Below are positions 17,924-26,871 of a stretch of DNA of 47,061 bases, in pieces. This DNA comes from Desulfosporosinus sp. OT (lineage in GTDB: Bacteria; Bacillota; Desulfitobacteriia; Desulfitobacteriales; Desulfitobacteriaceae). Positions within the stretch are counted from its first letter, which is position 1. Each line of letters begins with the position of its first letter. The stretch is from contig NZ_AGAF01000112.1 of the NCBI RefSeq assembly GCF_000224515.1, positions 1 to 47,061 of the forward strand. Direction: 5' to 3'. The translations under genes were made by a program, and so were the position numbers. The notes beneath the pieces are model-generated. The model ran no database searches, was not told the DNA's origin, and saw only the letters and a program-made list of their open reading frames with translations.

Positions 17924-19759
17924 TTAACTGTTCCTTTCTAGGTACATGCTGGTCATGAAATAATTGGAAAATTTAGGACTTCCACCAAGTTCGACATGGC
18001 TAATTCTATGATATAACTCGCCTGCCTTAGTAAACTCTTGCTGATCAATCAGGGCCATAAGCGCCCCCACATGGGCAGCATTGCCCACTGTCTTAATTTT
18101 CTCTGGGGCGATATCCGGAACAAGACCAATATTTAAAATATTGATCGCTTTAAGGTAGGTAGCGAAGGTCCCCGATAAAGTCACCGAATCAAGGTCTGCT
18201 ATAGTGATTTTGGCCATTTCTACCAACGTCTTTATCCCTGCGCATACTGCCCCTTTAGCTAACTGCAATTCCCCAATGTCTTTTTGACTTAAGGTTACAT
18301 CAAATCCTTGGTCAGTTCCATAAGTTAAGACAAATTCACGCCCTTTTTCACCCATGCGAATTCGTTTGCCTAGCTCTGGGGAAAGCGTTGGAGACTTTTC
18401 CGGATCAACAATCTTGCCCTGTTTGTTAACAACCCCAACTTTCCTTAGCTCGTCAATCCCTTCAATAAGACCTGAGCCGCAAATCCCAATAGGTTCCTGC
18501 TCTCCGATCACTTGACAGATTACTTGCCCTTCAGTTGTAAGGGACACCCCTTCAATGGCGCCTATTTTCGCCCTCATTCCATGAGCTATACCAGCACCCT
18601 CAAATGCCGGCCCAGCAGCCGTAGAACAAGCTATCATTGTGTCTTCTGTTTTCAAAAATAGTTCACAGTTGGTTCCTAAGTCAATCAGCAAATGATTACC
18701 TGGTTCTAAGACTGCAGGAGCCCCCTTTATTGCCCCTACCGTATCCGCTCCAACAAAACTTCCGATGTTTGGTAAGAATAGAATTTTTCCTCTTGGATTA
18801 ATTTCCATCCCCAATTCATCGGCCGTGAATTCCAGTGGTCTATTGCAAACGGAGACGAAAGGTGAGACTGCCAAATGCGATATCTCTAGTCCAATGAAGA
18901 GATGATGCATGGTAGTATTGCCAACAAGCGTCATCTTGTACATCTCATTCTTACTTACATTAGTTTGGGAGGCAAGTTCTTCCAACAAATGATTAATTGT
19001 CCTTCTAACGGAAGCACGCAGTGTTAAGGCATTTTCTTGGCTCTCTCGGGCATAGGTTATACGAGAAATCACATCTGCGCCATATGCGGTTTGTTCATTT
19101 TCTGCAGAAACAACCTTTACAATATTTCCCTGATTCAGATCGACTAAAGCCGCCGCTACGCTGGTTGTGCCGATATCGATTGCAACACCATAAAAACGTT
19201 TTGTTGTGTCACCTGCTTCAACATCCAAAATCTCGTCCCCATAAACTGTAGCCGTTAGGGCGAATTCACCCGCGCGTAAGACAGCAGGAACTTTACTTAA
19301 TACATAAAGACTTGCTTTATCATAGCTTTTGCCTGTGACAAAGCTTAGTTCATCTACAAATCGATCCCAGTCTCCCCGCTCATCCGCTAGCGACGGTATA
19401 CTGGACTTCACAAAAACCTTTTCAATGCCGGGATTTAAGGTAGTTGCCTTTAAGCCAAGGAGGACACTTTCTTTCCGGTCCTGACTTTCTACAAAATTAA
19501 GTTCAATGAGCATTCCCTCTTCTGGCTTCACTGCACAGGCAAGTCGAATTCCGGCCTTGATCTCTGTGTCATTGAGATGCTCTAAATCACGTTCACTTGG
19601 TGGAGTGACGTGTCCTGTCATTCGAACTTTGCATTTACCACAAGTTCCTTTGCCGTTACATATATTTTGTACAGGAAGATGATGACGAATCAGAGCTTCC
19701 ATTAAAGTTTCATTTTCCATCGTTGACATAACCCTATTCGGGAGTATTGTTATTTGCAT
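17924..19759 (-). CDS. Reductive activator of corrinoid proteins (2Fe-2S plus ASKHA domain, RACE-type)
   Basis: The protein uses ATP to drive reduction of inactive Co(II) corrinoid proteins back to Co(I). The N-terminal plant-type 2Fe-2S motif is complete: Cys34, Cys40, Cys43 and Cys75 (CNGKGTCGKC ... LACAV). The C-terminal ASKHA ATPase region begins at GVAIDIGTTSVAAALVDL and includes LIDLGTNCELFL and CSTAAGPAFEGA. ATG 19759, with GCAGGAGG upstream, is chosen; the 44-residue extension to 19891 overlaps the upstream gene in another frame and looks non-coding. The start lies 2 bp after the DUF1638 gene stop, so the two are coupled. It has no 4Fe-4S C-terminal RamA-type ending. Confidence 0.94.
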   Translation of the reverse strand: MQITILPNRVMSTMENETLMEALIRHHLPVQNICNGKGTCGKCKVRMTGHVTPPSERDLEHLNDTEIKAGIRLACAVKPEEGMLIELNFVESQDRKESVLLGLKATTLNPGIEKVFVKSSIPSLADERGDWDRFVDELSFVTGKSYDKASLYVLSKVPAVLRAGEFALTATVYGDEILDVEAGDTTKRFYGVAIDIGTTSVAAALVDLNQGNIVKVVSAENEQTAYGADVISRITYARESQENALTLRASVRRTINHLLEELASQTNVSKNEMYKMTLVGNTTMHHLFIGLEISHLAVSPFVSVCNRPLEFTADELGMEINPRGKILFLPNIGSFVGADTVGAIKGAPAVLEPGNHLLIDLGTNCELFLKTEDTMIACSTAAGPAFEGAGIAHGMRAKIGAIEGVSLTTEGQVICQVIGEQEPIGICGSGLIEGIDELRKVGVVNKQGKIVDPEKSPTLSPELGKRIRMGEKGREFVLTYGTDQGFDVTLSQKDIGELQLAKGAVCAGIKTLVEMAKITIADLDSVTLSGTFATYLKAINILNIGLVPDIAPEKIKTVGNAAHVGALMALIDQQEFTKAGELYHRISHVELGGSPKFSNYFMTSMYLERNS

Positions 19760-19761
19760 AA

Positions 19762-20493
19762 TTAACCTCCTGCCAACATATCTACTGTAATCGTCTGTCC
19801 TGGTGCAACATAAACCGTGTCTGCCCCAGTGTTCCCATTTAATACGGTAGTTAAAAGTTGAAGATCCCCTTCTTCTTCGCCTACATTCCATCCAAAAAAG
19901 TCAGCAATCTGACGAACCTTTTCTCTGTATTTCTCGATGTCTTTCGTTCCCAGTGTAACGATTAAGACCGCGTTATTGTAACTACCATATAACATTTTAA
20001 TAAGATCAGTAGCCTTTTCCGGCCCAAAACGATCCACGTATTCTAAATACTCAGCATAGGGAGTCCGCCCATAGTCCAGCCACCCTCGACTGAAATAGTA
20101 GGTTCCTGGATTTTTCTTAAGCAATTTAAGTTGCCTTTCATTCGAACCAAGGAGAAGAGAAATACAATCGTGAGTTCGTGGTAAAAGCATAGGTACTCGT
20201 TGGGACAGCAAACCGACGACAACGTTTGAACATCTACTATAGGTAGTAATAATCAAATCATAATCCTGACTTTGGTTAATAATTTCCTGAAGTCGCACAT
20301 GAAGCAAATCTGGTTTGCCATGGTAATTAAAATCTAAGAACTCACAATCCATAGTTTCTGGAATTCCCAGCGAATATACTTCGTTCATGGTGGAATCACA
20401 ACCAATGAGTTTAATCTTTATGGCGATCCCCTCACTCCAACTGTATTCAGTCCAATTTTCCTTCATTCCCCAACCAGCAAAGTCTTTTTCCAT
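19762..20493 (-). CDS. DUF1638 domain protein of the methyl-transfer cluster
   Basis: This 243-aa cytosolic protein matches the DUF1638 pattern: IKLIGCDSTMNEVYSLG, DLIITTYSRCSNVV, LPRTHDCISLLLGS and NPGTYYFSRGWLDYGR. The function is unknown, but the family travels with corrinoid methyltransferases and their activators. Conserved Cys residues (in GCDS, SRCSN and HDCIS) could bind a metal or corrinoid. The ATG at 20493 lacks a strong ribosome site, and family members usually begin near KIKLIGCDS, so the first about 26 residues may be untranslated. Coupled to the activator gene. Confidence 0.82.
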   Translation of the reverse strand: MEKDFAGWGMKENWTEYSWSEGIAIKIKLIGCDSTMNEVYSLGIPETMDCEFLDFNYHGKPDLLHVRLQEIINQSQDYDLIITTYSRCSNVVVGLLSQRVPMLLPRTHDCISLLLGSNERQLKLLKKNPGTYYFSRGWLDYGRTPYAEYLEYVDRFGPEKATDLIKMLYGSYNNAVLIVTLGTKDIEKYREKVRQIADFFGWNVGEEEGDLQLLTTVLNGNTGADTVYVAPGQTITVDMLAGG

Positions 20494-20723
20494 CAGAACT
20501 CATTACCTAAACATTCTCCACATTCTTTTGATTTCCTTCAATTCATCTTATTTTCTCACCATCAGTATCGACTTAAGCAATATACTAGTTTAGCACCATA
20601 ATTCGTAAACATTATCTTCAAATAGGCCAATGACATCTTTTTGTACATTGACCCATTCTCCATTATTCACTCATTTATGGTCATATTTCATTTATAACCT
20701 GGAGTCCAAAAATTAAAAAGAGC

Positions 20724-20751
20724 ATCCCCTTCTATTGTTGGAGAAGGGGAT
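20724..20751 (-). terminator. Terminator of the pterin-binding methyltransferase gene
   Basis: On the minus strand ATCCCCTTCT pairs with AGAAGGGGAT (10 bp, 8-nt loop), followed by GCTCTTTTT. It lies 17 bp past the stop at 20769. The rest of 20494-20723 shows no gene and should hold the promoter of the DUF1638 gene. Confidence 0.8.
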
Positions 20752-20768
20752 CTAAAACCACATTATAT

Positions 20769-21566
20769 CTAAAATTCGAATTGCTTGTTCCGATAAGCCT
20801 TGAGATATTTGGCACAGTATGCATCTCGTCCAGCTAGTGCCTCAGCCGAGACTATATTAGCCATCATCATTTTATCCAACGGGTCAACGATCATGCCATC
20901 CAACCCTTTGGCAATGGCCATAACCGCGAAGCCACGATTCATAAATTTCCGTTCCGGTAAACCATAAGATATGTTAGATAGTCCACACATTGTATGAACC
21001 CCTTTAAACTGAGTCATAATGGCCTCAACTGAATTAATAAATTCCATAGCAAATGTGTTGTTTACAGAGACTGGCTGTACCAAAGGATCTACATAAATGT
21101 TACCAATCGGCACATTGGCTTGAACAAGCCCATTAATGAGTTTATCCGCAATTTTCAACCGATCTGCCATTGTTTCAGGCATTCCATCATCGCTCATGCA
21201 AAGCGCCACAACTTTTAGGTCTGTTCCTGAAAGCACGGGAAGCAACGCCTCATAGCGATCTTTTTCCAAAGAGATAGAGTTGATCATAGGCGTGCCTTTG
21301 TGCACAGAAAGTGCTGCTGTAATGGCTGCTGGGGAAGGACTATCTAAACAGCAAGGGCAATCTACAACTTCCTGAACAGTTTTCACGAGCCAAGAAAGAT
21401 ATTCCGGTTCTTTATCAAGATAGATCCCGGCGTTAACATCAATATAATGTGACCCAGCCTCAAACTGATCCTTGGCCACCTTTTGGATGAATTCAACATT
21501 TTTTTCTGTAATAGCTGCTCCAATGGCTTTACGGCTTGCATTAATAAGTTCCCCTACAATTAACAT
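20769..21566 (-). CDS. Methyltetrahydrofolate:corrinoid methyltransferase (MtgA/AcsE-like, pterin-binding)
   Basis: This 265-aa TIM-barrel protein of the pterin-binding family transfers methyl groups between a corrinoid protein and tetrahydrofolate. It carries the family elements VGELINASRKAIG, the GSHYIDVNAG strand, CLDSPSPAAITAAL and the late GLSNISYGLPERKFMN motif. In Desulfitobacterium a homologue, MtgA, makes methyl-THF from glycine betaine methyl. Here the neighbours point to methanol-derived methyl groups. The ATG has a strong AAGGAGG site. It is a plausible stand-in for MtaA, which is absent. Confidence 0.9.
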   Translation of the reverse strand: MLIVGELINASRKAIGAAITEKNVEFIQKVAKDQFEAGSHYIDVNAGIYLDKEPEYLSWLVKTVQEVVDCPCCLDSPSPAAITAALSVHKGTPMINSISLEKDRYEALLPVLSGTDLKVVALCMSDDGMPETMADRLKIADKLINGLVQANVPIGNIYVDPLVQPVSVNNTFAMEFINSVEAIMTQFKGVHTMCGLSNISYGLPERKFMNRGFAVMAIAKGLDGMIVDPLDKMMMANIVSAEALAGRDAYCAKYLKAYRNKQFEF

Positions 21567-21865
21567 TACTTTTCCTCCTTAAAATTAAATAACATTTCTA
21601 ACCTTCCCCACTCACTTATGACCCTCAAACTACCTTGTTTTACCTAAATCTGAGCTTTGTTCATAATTCCATTTAATCTAATCGTCTAAAAATACTGAAT
21701 TTATTATCTAGAGTGAATAATCTAGATAATTTGATATTATTATTTTAGTCTTATATAGTTGATTTTGACATGGATATTCTTGTTTTATCTTGATCTATCT
21801 TAACTTATATTCTTGGCTCTGCCGACCAGAGTTAGACTATTTTCCATTAAGCAAGACTCAAATTA

Positions 21866-21902
21866 GGGAGAGAGGAGCAATAAAATATTGCTCCTCTCTC
21901 CC
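21866..21902. terminator. Strong hairpin after the corrinoid-protein gene
   Basis: A 17-bp perfect stem (21866-21882 with 21886-21902) with a 3-nt AAA loop, 76 bp past the stop of the corrinoid gene. A TTTCTTT tract follows on the plus strand, and the minus side is less T-rich. It may work in either direction. The rest of 21567-21865 is AT-rich with no recognisable gene. Confidence 0.65.
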
Positions 21903-21977
21903 TTTCTTTATATCATTTTGTTATTATTTAATGATGCAGTATGGTTGTTTTGTGAGATTTTACACCTTATTGTTACT

Positions 21978-22619
21978 TTAGCTAATAAGTTCAATTGCTA
22001 AATCAACCGCTTTCATTACATCGACAGCAAAACCATCGGCTTTGATAGCACGTGCAAACTCTTGGGTTGCTGGGCTTCCACCGATAATTATCTTAACTTT
22101 GTGACGGAGATCTCGACGATTAAGTTCTCTTATTGTTTCGGACATCATACCTAAAGTGGTCGTAAGCATGGCCGACATAGCCAGGATGTCGGGCTCGTGG
22201 TCTAAAATTGCTTGCGCAAAGTCCTCAGGTTGGACATCAATTCCAAGATCAATTACTTCAAATCCAGCACCCCGAAACATCATTGTAATTAAATTTTTCC
22301 CAATATCATGTAAATCTCCGGCTACAGTGCCAATAACTACCTTACCTAATGAAGATTGCTGGGGATTCGATAAAAACGGCTTCAATACGTGCAAACCCGC
22401 ATGCATGGCTCGAGAGGCAATTAAGACATCGGAAATGTAAATGATGTTATCTCTAAATTGTCCTCCAATTTCCTGCATACCTGGCATTAAAGCATTTTCA
22501 AGGATAGTTCGAGGTTCTATCCCGTTCTCAATAGCCAGTATGGTAAGAGTTTTGACCCGATTAGCTTGTCCTTTTATTAATGCTTTTGTTATTAATTCTA
22601 ATTCTGAAGTTATCAACAA
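21978..22619 (-). CDS. Corrinoid (B12-binding) methyl-carrier protein, MtgC/MtaC type
   Basis: This 213-aa protein has a helical cap domain (about 1-90) followed by a Rossmann B12 domain. The cobalt ligand motif is at VAGDLHDIGKNL, with His104 as lower ligand, and the base-binding IIGGSP segment is near residue 180. It carries methyl groups between a substrate methyltransferase and the pterin enzyme. It is only about half like the mtaC-encoded carrier at 25741, so it may serve a different substrate. TTG start with GGGAG upstream. The gene lies 27 bp after the PocR-type regulator and is probably co-transcribed with it. Confidence 0.92.
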   Translation of the reverse strand: MLITSELELITKALIKGQANRVKTLTILAIENGIEPRTILENALMPGMQEIGGQFRDNIIYISDVLIASRAMHAGLHVLKPFLSNPQQSSLGKVVIGTVAGDLHDIGKNLITMMFRGAGFEVIDLGIDVQPEDFAQAILDHEPDILAMSAMLTTTLGMMSETIRELNRRDLRHKVKIIIGGSPATQEFARAIKADGFAVDVMKAVDLAIELIS

Positions 22620-22646
22620 AGTTCACTCCCTCGGCAACTGCATAGT

Positions 22647-23966
22647 TTATAAAGCATATTGCTTATATCTACTTGGAGTAATTCCTTCAAGTTTCTTAAA
22701 AACTCTTGTGAAGTAGGCGGGATCCTCAAAACCACTCTCTTCAGCAACTTGCATAACATTATATTTTGGGTTTTTTAACATTGTTTTAGCTTCTTCTACC
22801 CTTACTTGAGTCAAGTATTCCATCAAAGTGCAGCCAAGACCCTGTTTAAAAATTCTGCTTACATAACATGGACTGAGATAAACTACCTGTGCTATATCTT
22901 CAATAGTTATCTTATTTCGATAATTCTTTCTAATATATTCTGCCGCTTTCTGAATGGCTTGAAGATTTTTTTGATCTTTGTTGAGATCTATTTGATTCAT
23001 AAATGTTTCTAACATATCTCTGGCCCAGAGGCAGATTTCTTCAGTCTTCGTTATCTTAAGCAACTCCAGATAAAATAACGAATTTTGCTGGAGGATAGCA
23101 TTTAAATCAGCGCCTCCATCCACGGCTGCTCTCGAAATAATTACAACAAGTTCAACGACTCTTGTTTTGACGGTATCTAAATGTTCCAGATTAATTTCTA
23201 TAATATCCACTAACAAATTTTCGAGTAGTTGTTGGGCTGCTCGCTTTTCACCATTACGCACCATCGTCTTTAGTTCATGTTCTTTGTCTAAGGAATTAAT
23301 ACTAACTGCTCTAGACTCAATTGTACGCATGGCAACTTCGGAACGCTTACGAGCCTGTATTTCCTCTGCCAGCCTCGCCTGTTGAGCGGTGATGTTCCGT
23401 CTTTGCTCCAAGACTGTCATACCGCTTTTCATAATTTGATTCGCAACGATAAACAAAAGATCTGCCGCTGCCTGCACCTTATCACTTGACATTACCTCTA
23501 ATTGGGCAGCTGCCCACTTAACTGCAGAAACATCTACATCAAGCCCCTTGACCATTTCCTCAATTTCTTCCAAAAAATAATCTTCCGGCTCCCACATAAG
23601 AACTTGTCCACAGATAATAGAAAATACATATTCATTTAAAACAATCGGTGCTGCCCACATTATCAAGCCTGCATGGCACCTGAAAATATAAGGCTCACCA
23701 TATTTAGCTGCTTCAGTACACGCTCGAGCGTATGACCTCTGACATTTTCGTATTCCAGAACTATCAGCCCTGATCTTGCGACAGAAACTGCAGTCCTTAA
23801 TCTCATGGTCCGTAGAAACAAGCGTATTTCCCTGAGTATCAACAAGTATCGCCTTTAATCCAGTAGATTTTGAAAAAGAACATAGCATTTTTTCCAGAAG
23901 ATTCCGCCCTACTAGTTTCTCTAACCATTGTGATTCCTTTTCAGGAGTGATGTTTGCCTGATTCAC
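22647..23966 (-). CDS. PocR-domain sensor with AraC-type DNA-binding domain
   Basis: This is a 439-aa one-component transcription regulator. The N-terminal PocR ligand-sensing domain (about 20-180) has a Cys motif (KDCSFCRKI, RKCQRSYARAC, FRCHAGLIMWAAP). A helical linker (about 190-330) follows, and the C-terminal AraC double helix-turn-helix ends at GFEDPAYFTRVFKKLEGITPSRY. PocR domains are thought to bind small hydrocarbon-like ligands such as methanol or 1,2-propanediol. Its place between mtaB and the corrinoid gene makes it the likely activator of the methyl-utilisation genes. GTG start with GGAGG. Confidence 0.93.
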   Translation of the reverse strand: MNQANITPEKESQWLEKLVGRNLLEKMLCSFSKSTGLKAILVDTQGNTLVSTDHEIKDCSFCRKIRADSSGIRKCQRSYARACTEAAKYGEPYIFRCHAGLIMWAAPIVLNEYVFSIICGQVLMWEPEDYFLEEIEEMVKGLDVDVSAVKWAAAQLEVMSSDKVQAAADLLFIVANQIMKSGMTVLEQRRNITAQQARLAEEIQARKRSEVAMRTIESRAVSINSLDKEHELKTMVRNGEKRAAQQLLENLLVDIIEINLEHLDTVKTRVVELVVIISRAAVDGGADLNAILQQNSLFYLELLKITKTEEICLWARDMLETFMNQIDLNKDQKNLQAIQKAAEYIRKNYRNKITIEDIAQVVYLSPCYVSRIFKQGLGCTLMEYLTQVRVEEAKTMLKNPKYNVMQVAEESGFEDPAYFTRVFKKLEGITPSRYKQYAL

Positions 23967-24242
23967 ATTCCCACCTCCGAAGTCAGCTTCACACTTTTAT
24001 AATACCAAAGAAAGTAAACCTCTTGACACCTCTGTATATATAAATTCAAGTAATGGCATCTTGTAAATAAGTCGCAATCTCACAAATCACTTCAATTTAA
24101 TACAATAATCCCTTGTGATGCACTAGGCCTTTACAAAGGAGTTATATATACATTATAACATAATGAAGCTGTTAATTGCAGTTTCAAGTCGAAAAATTTA
24201 GAATTATGTAAAAATAATAATGATAAAAAATAATGCAATAAA

Positions 24243-24298
24243 GCACTCAAATCCCCGCCAGGTACCAATAGTGTCTACCCCACAGGAAATTTGAGCGC
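24243..24298 (-). terminator. Large hairpin after mtaB
   Basis: CTCAAAT (24246-24252) pairs with ATTTGAG (24289-24295), with further pairing inside (GGGTA with TACCT). On the minus strand it is followed by a GCTTT tract and an A/T-rich stretch. It lies just past the mtaB stop at 24339. 23967-24242 shows no other gene and should hold the promoter of the PocR-type regulator. Confidence 0.6.
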
Positions 24299-24338
24299 CC
24301 TAAGATTTTATTGAAAAAAGTAATCTGCTTTCAGAAAT

Positions 24339-25712
24339 CTATGAAATATCGTACATTCCAAGATCATGTTTTGGATTCGCTTTAATCATATCAGCTGTAA
24401 ACTTAGCTTCATCATCTGGAATACCTTTAAGTTGCTTTTCGAAAATGTCAAGATATTTAATTTCTTTAGGACCAAGCTCTAAGAGACCAGCTTGAGCTGC
24501 AGCTCGCAATTCAGTAATCGTAGCGCCCGCGGCAATTTTTGTCCGTTCAAAGTGAGTTTTACCTTTAACAATTTCACCAGCAATTTTCAGGACAACGGCA
24601 GGGGTCATGATATAGGCTGTAGGATCATATTTATTATCGGATTCTACCAGGATATCTCTCATTTGAAGGGCAAAGCCTTTTTCCGTAGCAACGTTCATTT
24701 GACGGCAGTCATAGGCAAGCTGCTCCATGGATACCGTAGGAGCCATATTACCTAACAGCCTTACATTTTCTACGGATTCATTACTCCAGCAATCTGCCAA
24801 GGCTAAGGATACGTTACCTACCGCACTGGAATGAGCACAAGCAGCAACTCTTCCTTCCATGGAAATTGGTGTTCCTGTAATAGCTTTGAGATAAACTCCC
24901 TCATAACCGCAATCTTTATCTGGTCCAACAGCACCAGATTCGACCGCTACCATAGTTCTGACGGCACACATAACTCTGTCAATAGCAGCAAACACTTTAG
25001 GGATAAAGTTCTTATGACCCATGACCATCGATGTATTAGCAAAACCGCAAGCAGTATCTCCAGCAGGTAAAATATTATTATCAGCGGCAATTTTTACAAT
25101 TTCATCCCACAGAATTTTCATGTCACGGCAGCCAACGATCCCTAAAGAGAACACAGCCTTAGGCAGGTCAATATTCATGACTGATTCATCGTGCAGGTGT
25201 TTTCCTCCAATGGACTCGATCGATAAGAAGTCTGCTCCGTTAGCAGCGCAACCCTTCATCGTATCGATAACTTGGTCCCACTCTGCGCCTTTGTACATAT
25301 GTTTAAGAGTCTTACCTTCACGGACATCGACAGGTGTCATTCTTAACAAGCTCTTTAAGCCAAATTTTTGCTCATATTCCTTCATTACACCTTTAACAAC
25401 TTTTGTAACATCAATGCCCCATTGAGGATTAAAGGTACAAGGAGGCAAAAGTTCAATTTCAACTAACATTCCAGGAACTTTTAATTCAACTCCCATAGAG
25501 CAGACGCCGTGAAGCATTTCTTCATACTGTGCCAATACCTTTGGCATAGTTTCTTCAGTGATTAACATCATTGGCAGAGTGCAGTTCAGTTCCGGATAGA
25601 CTGTTCCTCCACCGATAACCATCCCATTAGCACATACGACAGGTTTCTTGGCACTCCCGTAAACGAATTCATCGACATTAGTGTAAGCTAACTCAGTATA
25701 CTTTACAGCCAC
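24339..25712 (-). CDS. mtaB: Methanol:corrinoid methyltransferase MtaB
   Basis: MtaB is a zinc enzyme that activates methanol and transfers the methyl group to the Co(I) of MtaC. The 457-aa length is normal. Zinc ligands line up with the known Glu/Cys/Cys set: Glu166 (SIESIGG), Cys222 (DTACGFANTSMVMGHKN) and Cys268 (GPDKDCGYEG). Substrate-domain segments RMTPVDVREGKTL and NMAPTVSMEQL are also family-typical. GTG start behind GGAGGG. It lies 28 bp downstream of mtaC in a two-gene operon. Confidence 0.96.
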   Translation of the reverse strand: MAVKYTELAYTNVDEFVYGSAKKPVVCANGMVIGGGTVYPELNCTLPMMLITEETMPKVLAQYEEMLHGVCSMGVELKVPGMLVEIELLPPCTFNPQWGIDVTKVVKGVMKEYEQKFGLKSLLRMTPVDVREGKTLKHMYKGAEWDQVIDTMKGCAANGADFLSIESIGGKHLHDESVMNIDLPKAVFSLGIVGCRDMKILWDEIVKIAADNNILPAGDTACGFANTSMVMGHKNFIPKVFAAIDRVMCAVRTMVAVESGAVGPDKDCGYEGVYLKAITGTPISMEGRVAACAHSSAVGNVSLALADCWSNESVENVRLLGNMAPTVSMEQLAYDCRQMNVATEKGFALQMRDILVESDNKYDPTAYIMTPAVVLKIAGEIVKGKTHFERTKIAAGATITELRAAAQAGLLELGPKEIKYLDIFEKQLKGIPDDEAKFTADMIKANPKHDLGMYDIS

Positions 25713-25740
25713 AATATTCCCTCCTAATGTTTCTTAATAT

Positions 25741-26373
25741 TTAGTTTAATAACTTCGTAACCAGATCAACTGCACCGGCAGCATCTGTCGCATAACCATC
25801 GGAACCAATGTTGTCCGAGAACTCTTGAGTTATTGGAGCGCCACCAATAATGACTTTAACATCATTACGTACGCCTTGAGCAACTAATGTTTCAATTGTT
25901 GTTTTCATTTGCAACATAGTTGTCGTCAACATGCAGGAAAGAGCTACTATTCCTGCCTTATTGGCCTTAACTGCAGCTACAAAATCATCCCCTGAAACAT
26001 CCACGCCCAAGTCAACTACTGCATAACCAGAGCATTCTAACATCATTCCAACTAAGCTTTTCCCAATATCATGTAAATCGCCAGTAACCGTTCCAATGAT
26101 AACGGTTCCCTTATTTGCTGTCTCACCACTGGTTAACAACGGCTTTACGAGAGCCACGCCAGCTTTCATGGCCGCAGCGGACATCAAAACTTCCGGCACA
26201 TACATGTCGTTAACTTTAAAACGAGCACCCACGACATTCATCCCTGCAATAAGTCCATCATTAATAACTGAAAGAGGATCAACTTTTGCATCTAGAGCTT
26301 TTTGCGCTAAATCAAGAACAACCTCTTCGTCTCCTGCGATAACAGCATTACTTAATCCTGAAAAATCAAACAT
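25741..26373 (-). CDS. mtaC: Methanol corrinoid protein MtaC
   Basis: This corrinoid methyl carrier partners MtaB. The 210-aa protein has a helical cap (1-85) and a Rossmann B12 domain with the base-off ligand motif GTVTGDLHDIGKSLVGMM (His101). It resembles the second carrier at 21978. The ATG follows TAGGAGG, and it is the first gene of the operon with mtaB. The upstream 26374-26871 region, facing the CobW-type gene, must contain both promoters, but no convincing -35/-10 pair or cobalamin riboswitch was found. Confidence 0.95.
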   Translation of the reverse strand: MFDFSGLSNAVIAGDEEVVLDLAQKALDAKVDPLSVINDGLIAGMNVVGARFKVNDMYVPEVLMSAAAMKAGVALVKPLLTSGETANKGTVIIGTVTGDLHDIGKSLVGMMLECSGYAVVDLGVDVSGDDFVAAVKANKAGIVALSCMLTTTMLQMKTTIETLVAQGVRNDVKVIIGGAPITQEFSDNIGSDGYATDAAGAVDLVTKLLN

Positions 26374-26871
26374 TTTGTTGCCTCCTAATTTGTTTTATTT
26401 TTAATTGAAATTGTTAGCTATTGACATGTTTTGCATCATATAATCTAGACATCCTGTAAAACTCTCATCGGTACGAATACAATTGAAAGGCTGCCTCACA
26501 TCCTTTCCTTGGCTCATTAGCTTTCACCAATTTCGCAAATGTTCGAAATACTTTGTTTTTTCTGTTGTCTTTATTCTAGTTCCTTGGCACCTTTCTTTGC
26601 TATGGACGATCTTGTTTTAAATTGATAAATCCTACCTAGTTGTTCAACAAAGAGTAATCGATACCATGCAAGATTTAGCTCAGAAGCCTGATTTTCTGGC
26701 ATACTGAATAGTGATCTGATTACATGACAAACCTCATTGTTAGGGTTAATTAAGCAAACAGGGATAAGAAAAATCCAAATTACTACAGAATAATCCATGG
26801 TTAAGCCGACCAGTTATGATAAGCTAATTTAAGGGACAAATTTCTCCCGCTAATCATAGGAGGTAGATCTT
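26374..26871. other. Divergent control region between mtaC and the CobW-type gene
   Basis: About 500 bp with no convincing gene. It contains TTGACA (26421) and TATAAT (26439) on the plus strand, but only 12 bp apart, so not a normal promoter. A 75-codon open frame on the minus strand has no ribosome site. Probably carries the regulator binding sites for mtaCB. Confidence 0.5.

Noticed and set aside
26421-26444. TTGACA and TATAAT close together
   Set aside because: Only 12 bp apart, too short for a promoter.
26571-26798. 75-codon frame upstream of mtaC
   Set aside because: No ribosome site, no recognisable family, and it lies in the control region.
26374-26871. Cobalamin riboswitch upstream of mtaC or the CobW-type gene
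   Set aside because: No B12-box (GCCACTG) or matching stems were found on either strand.
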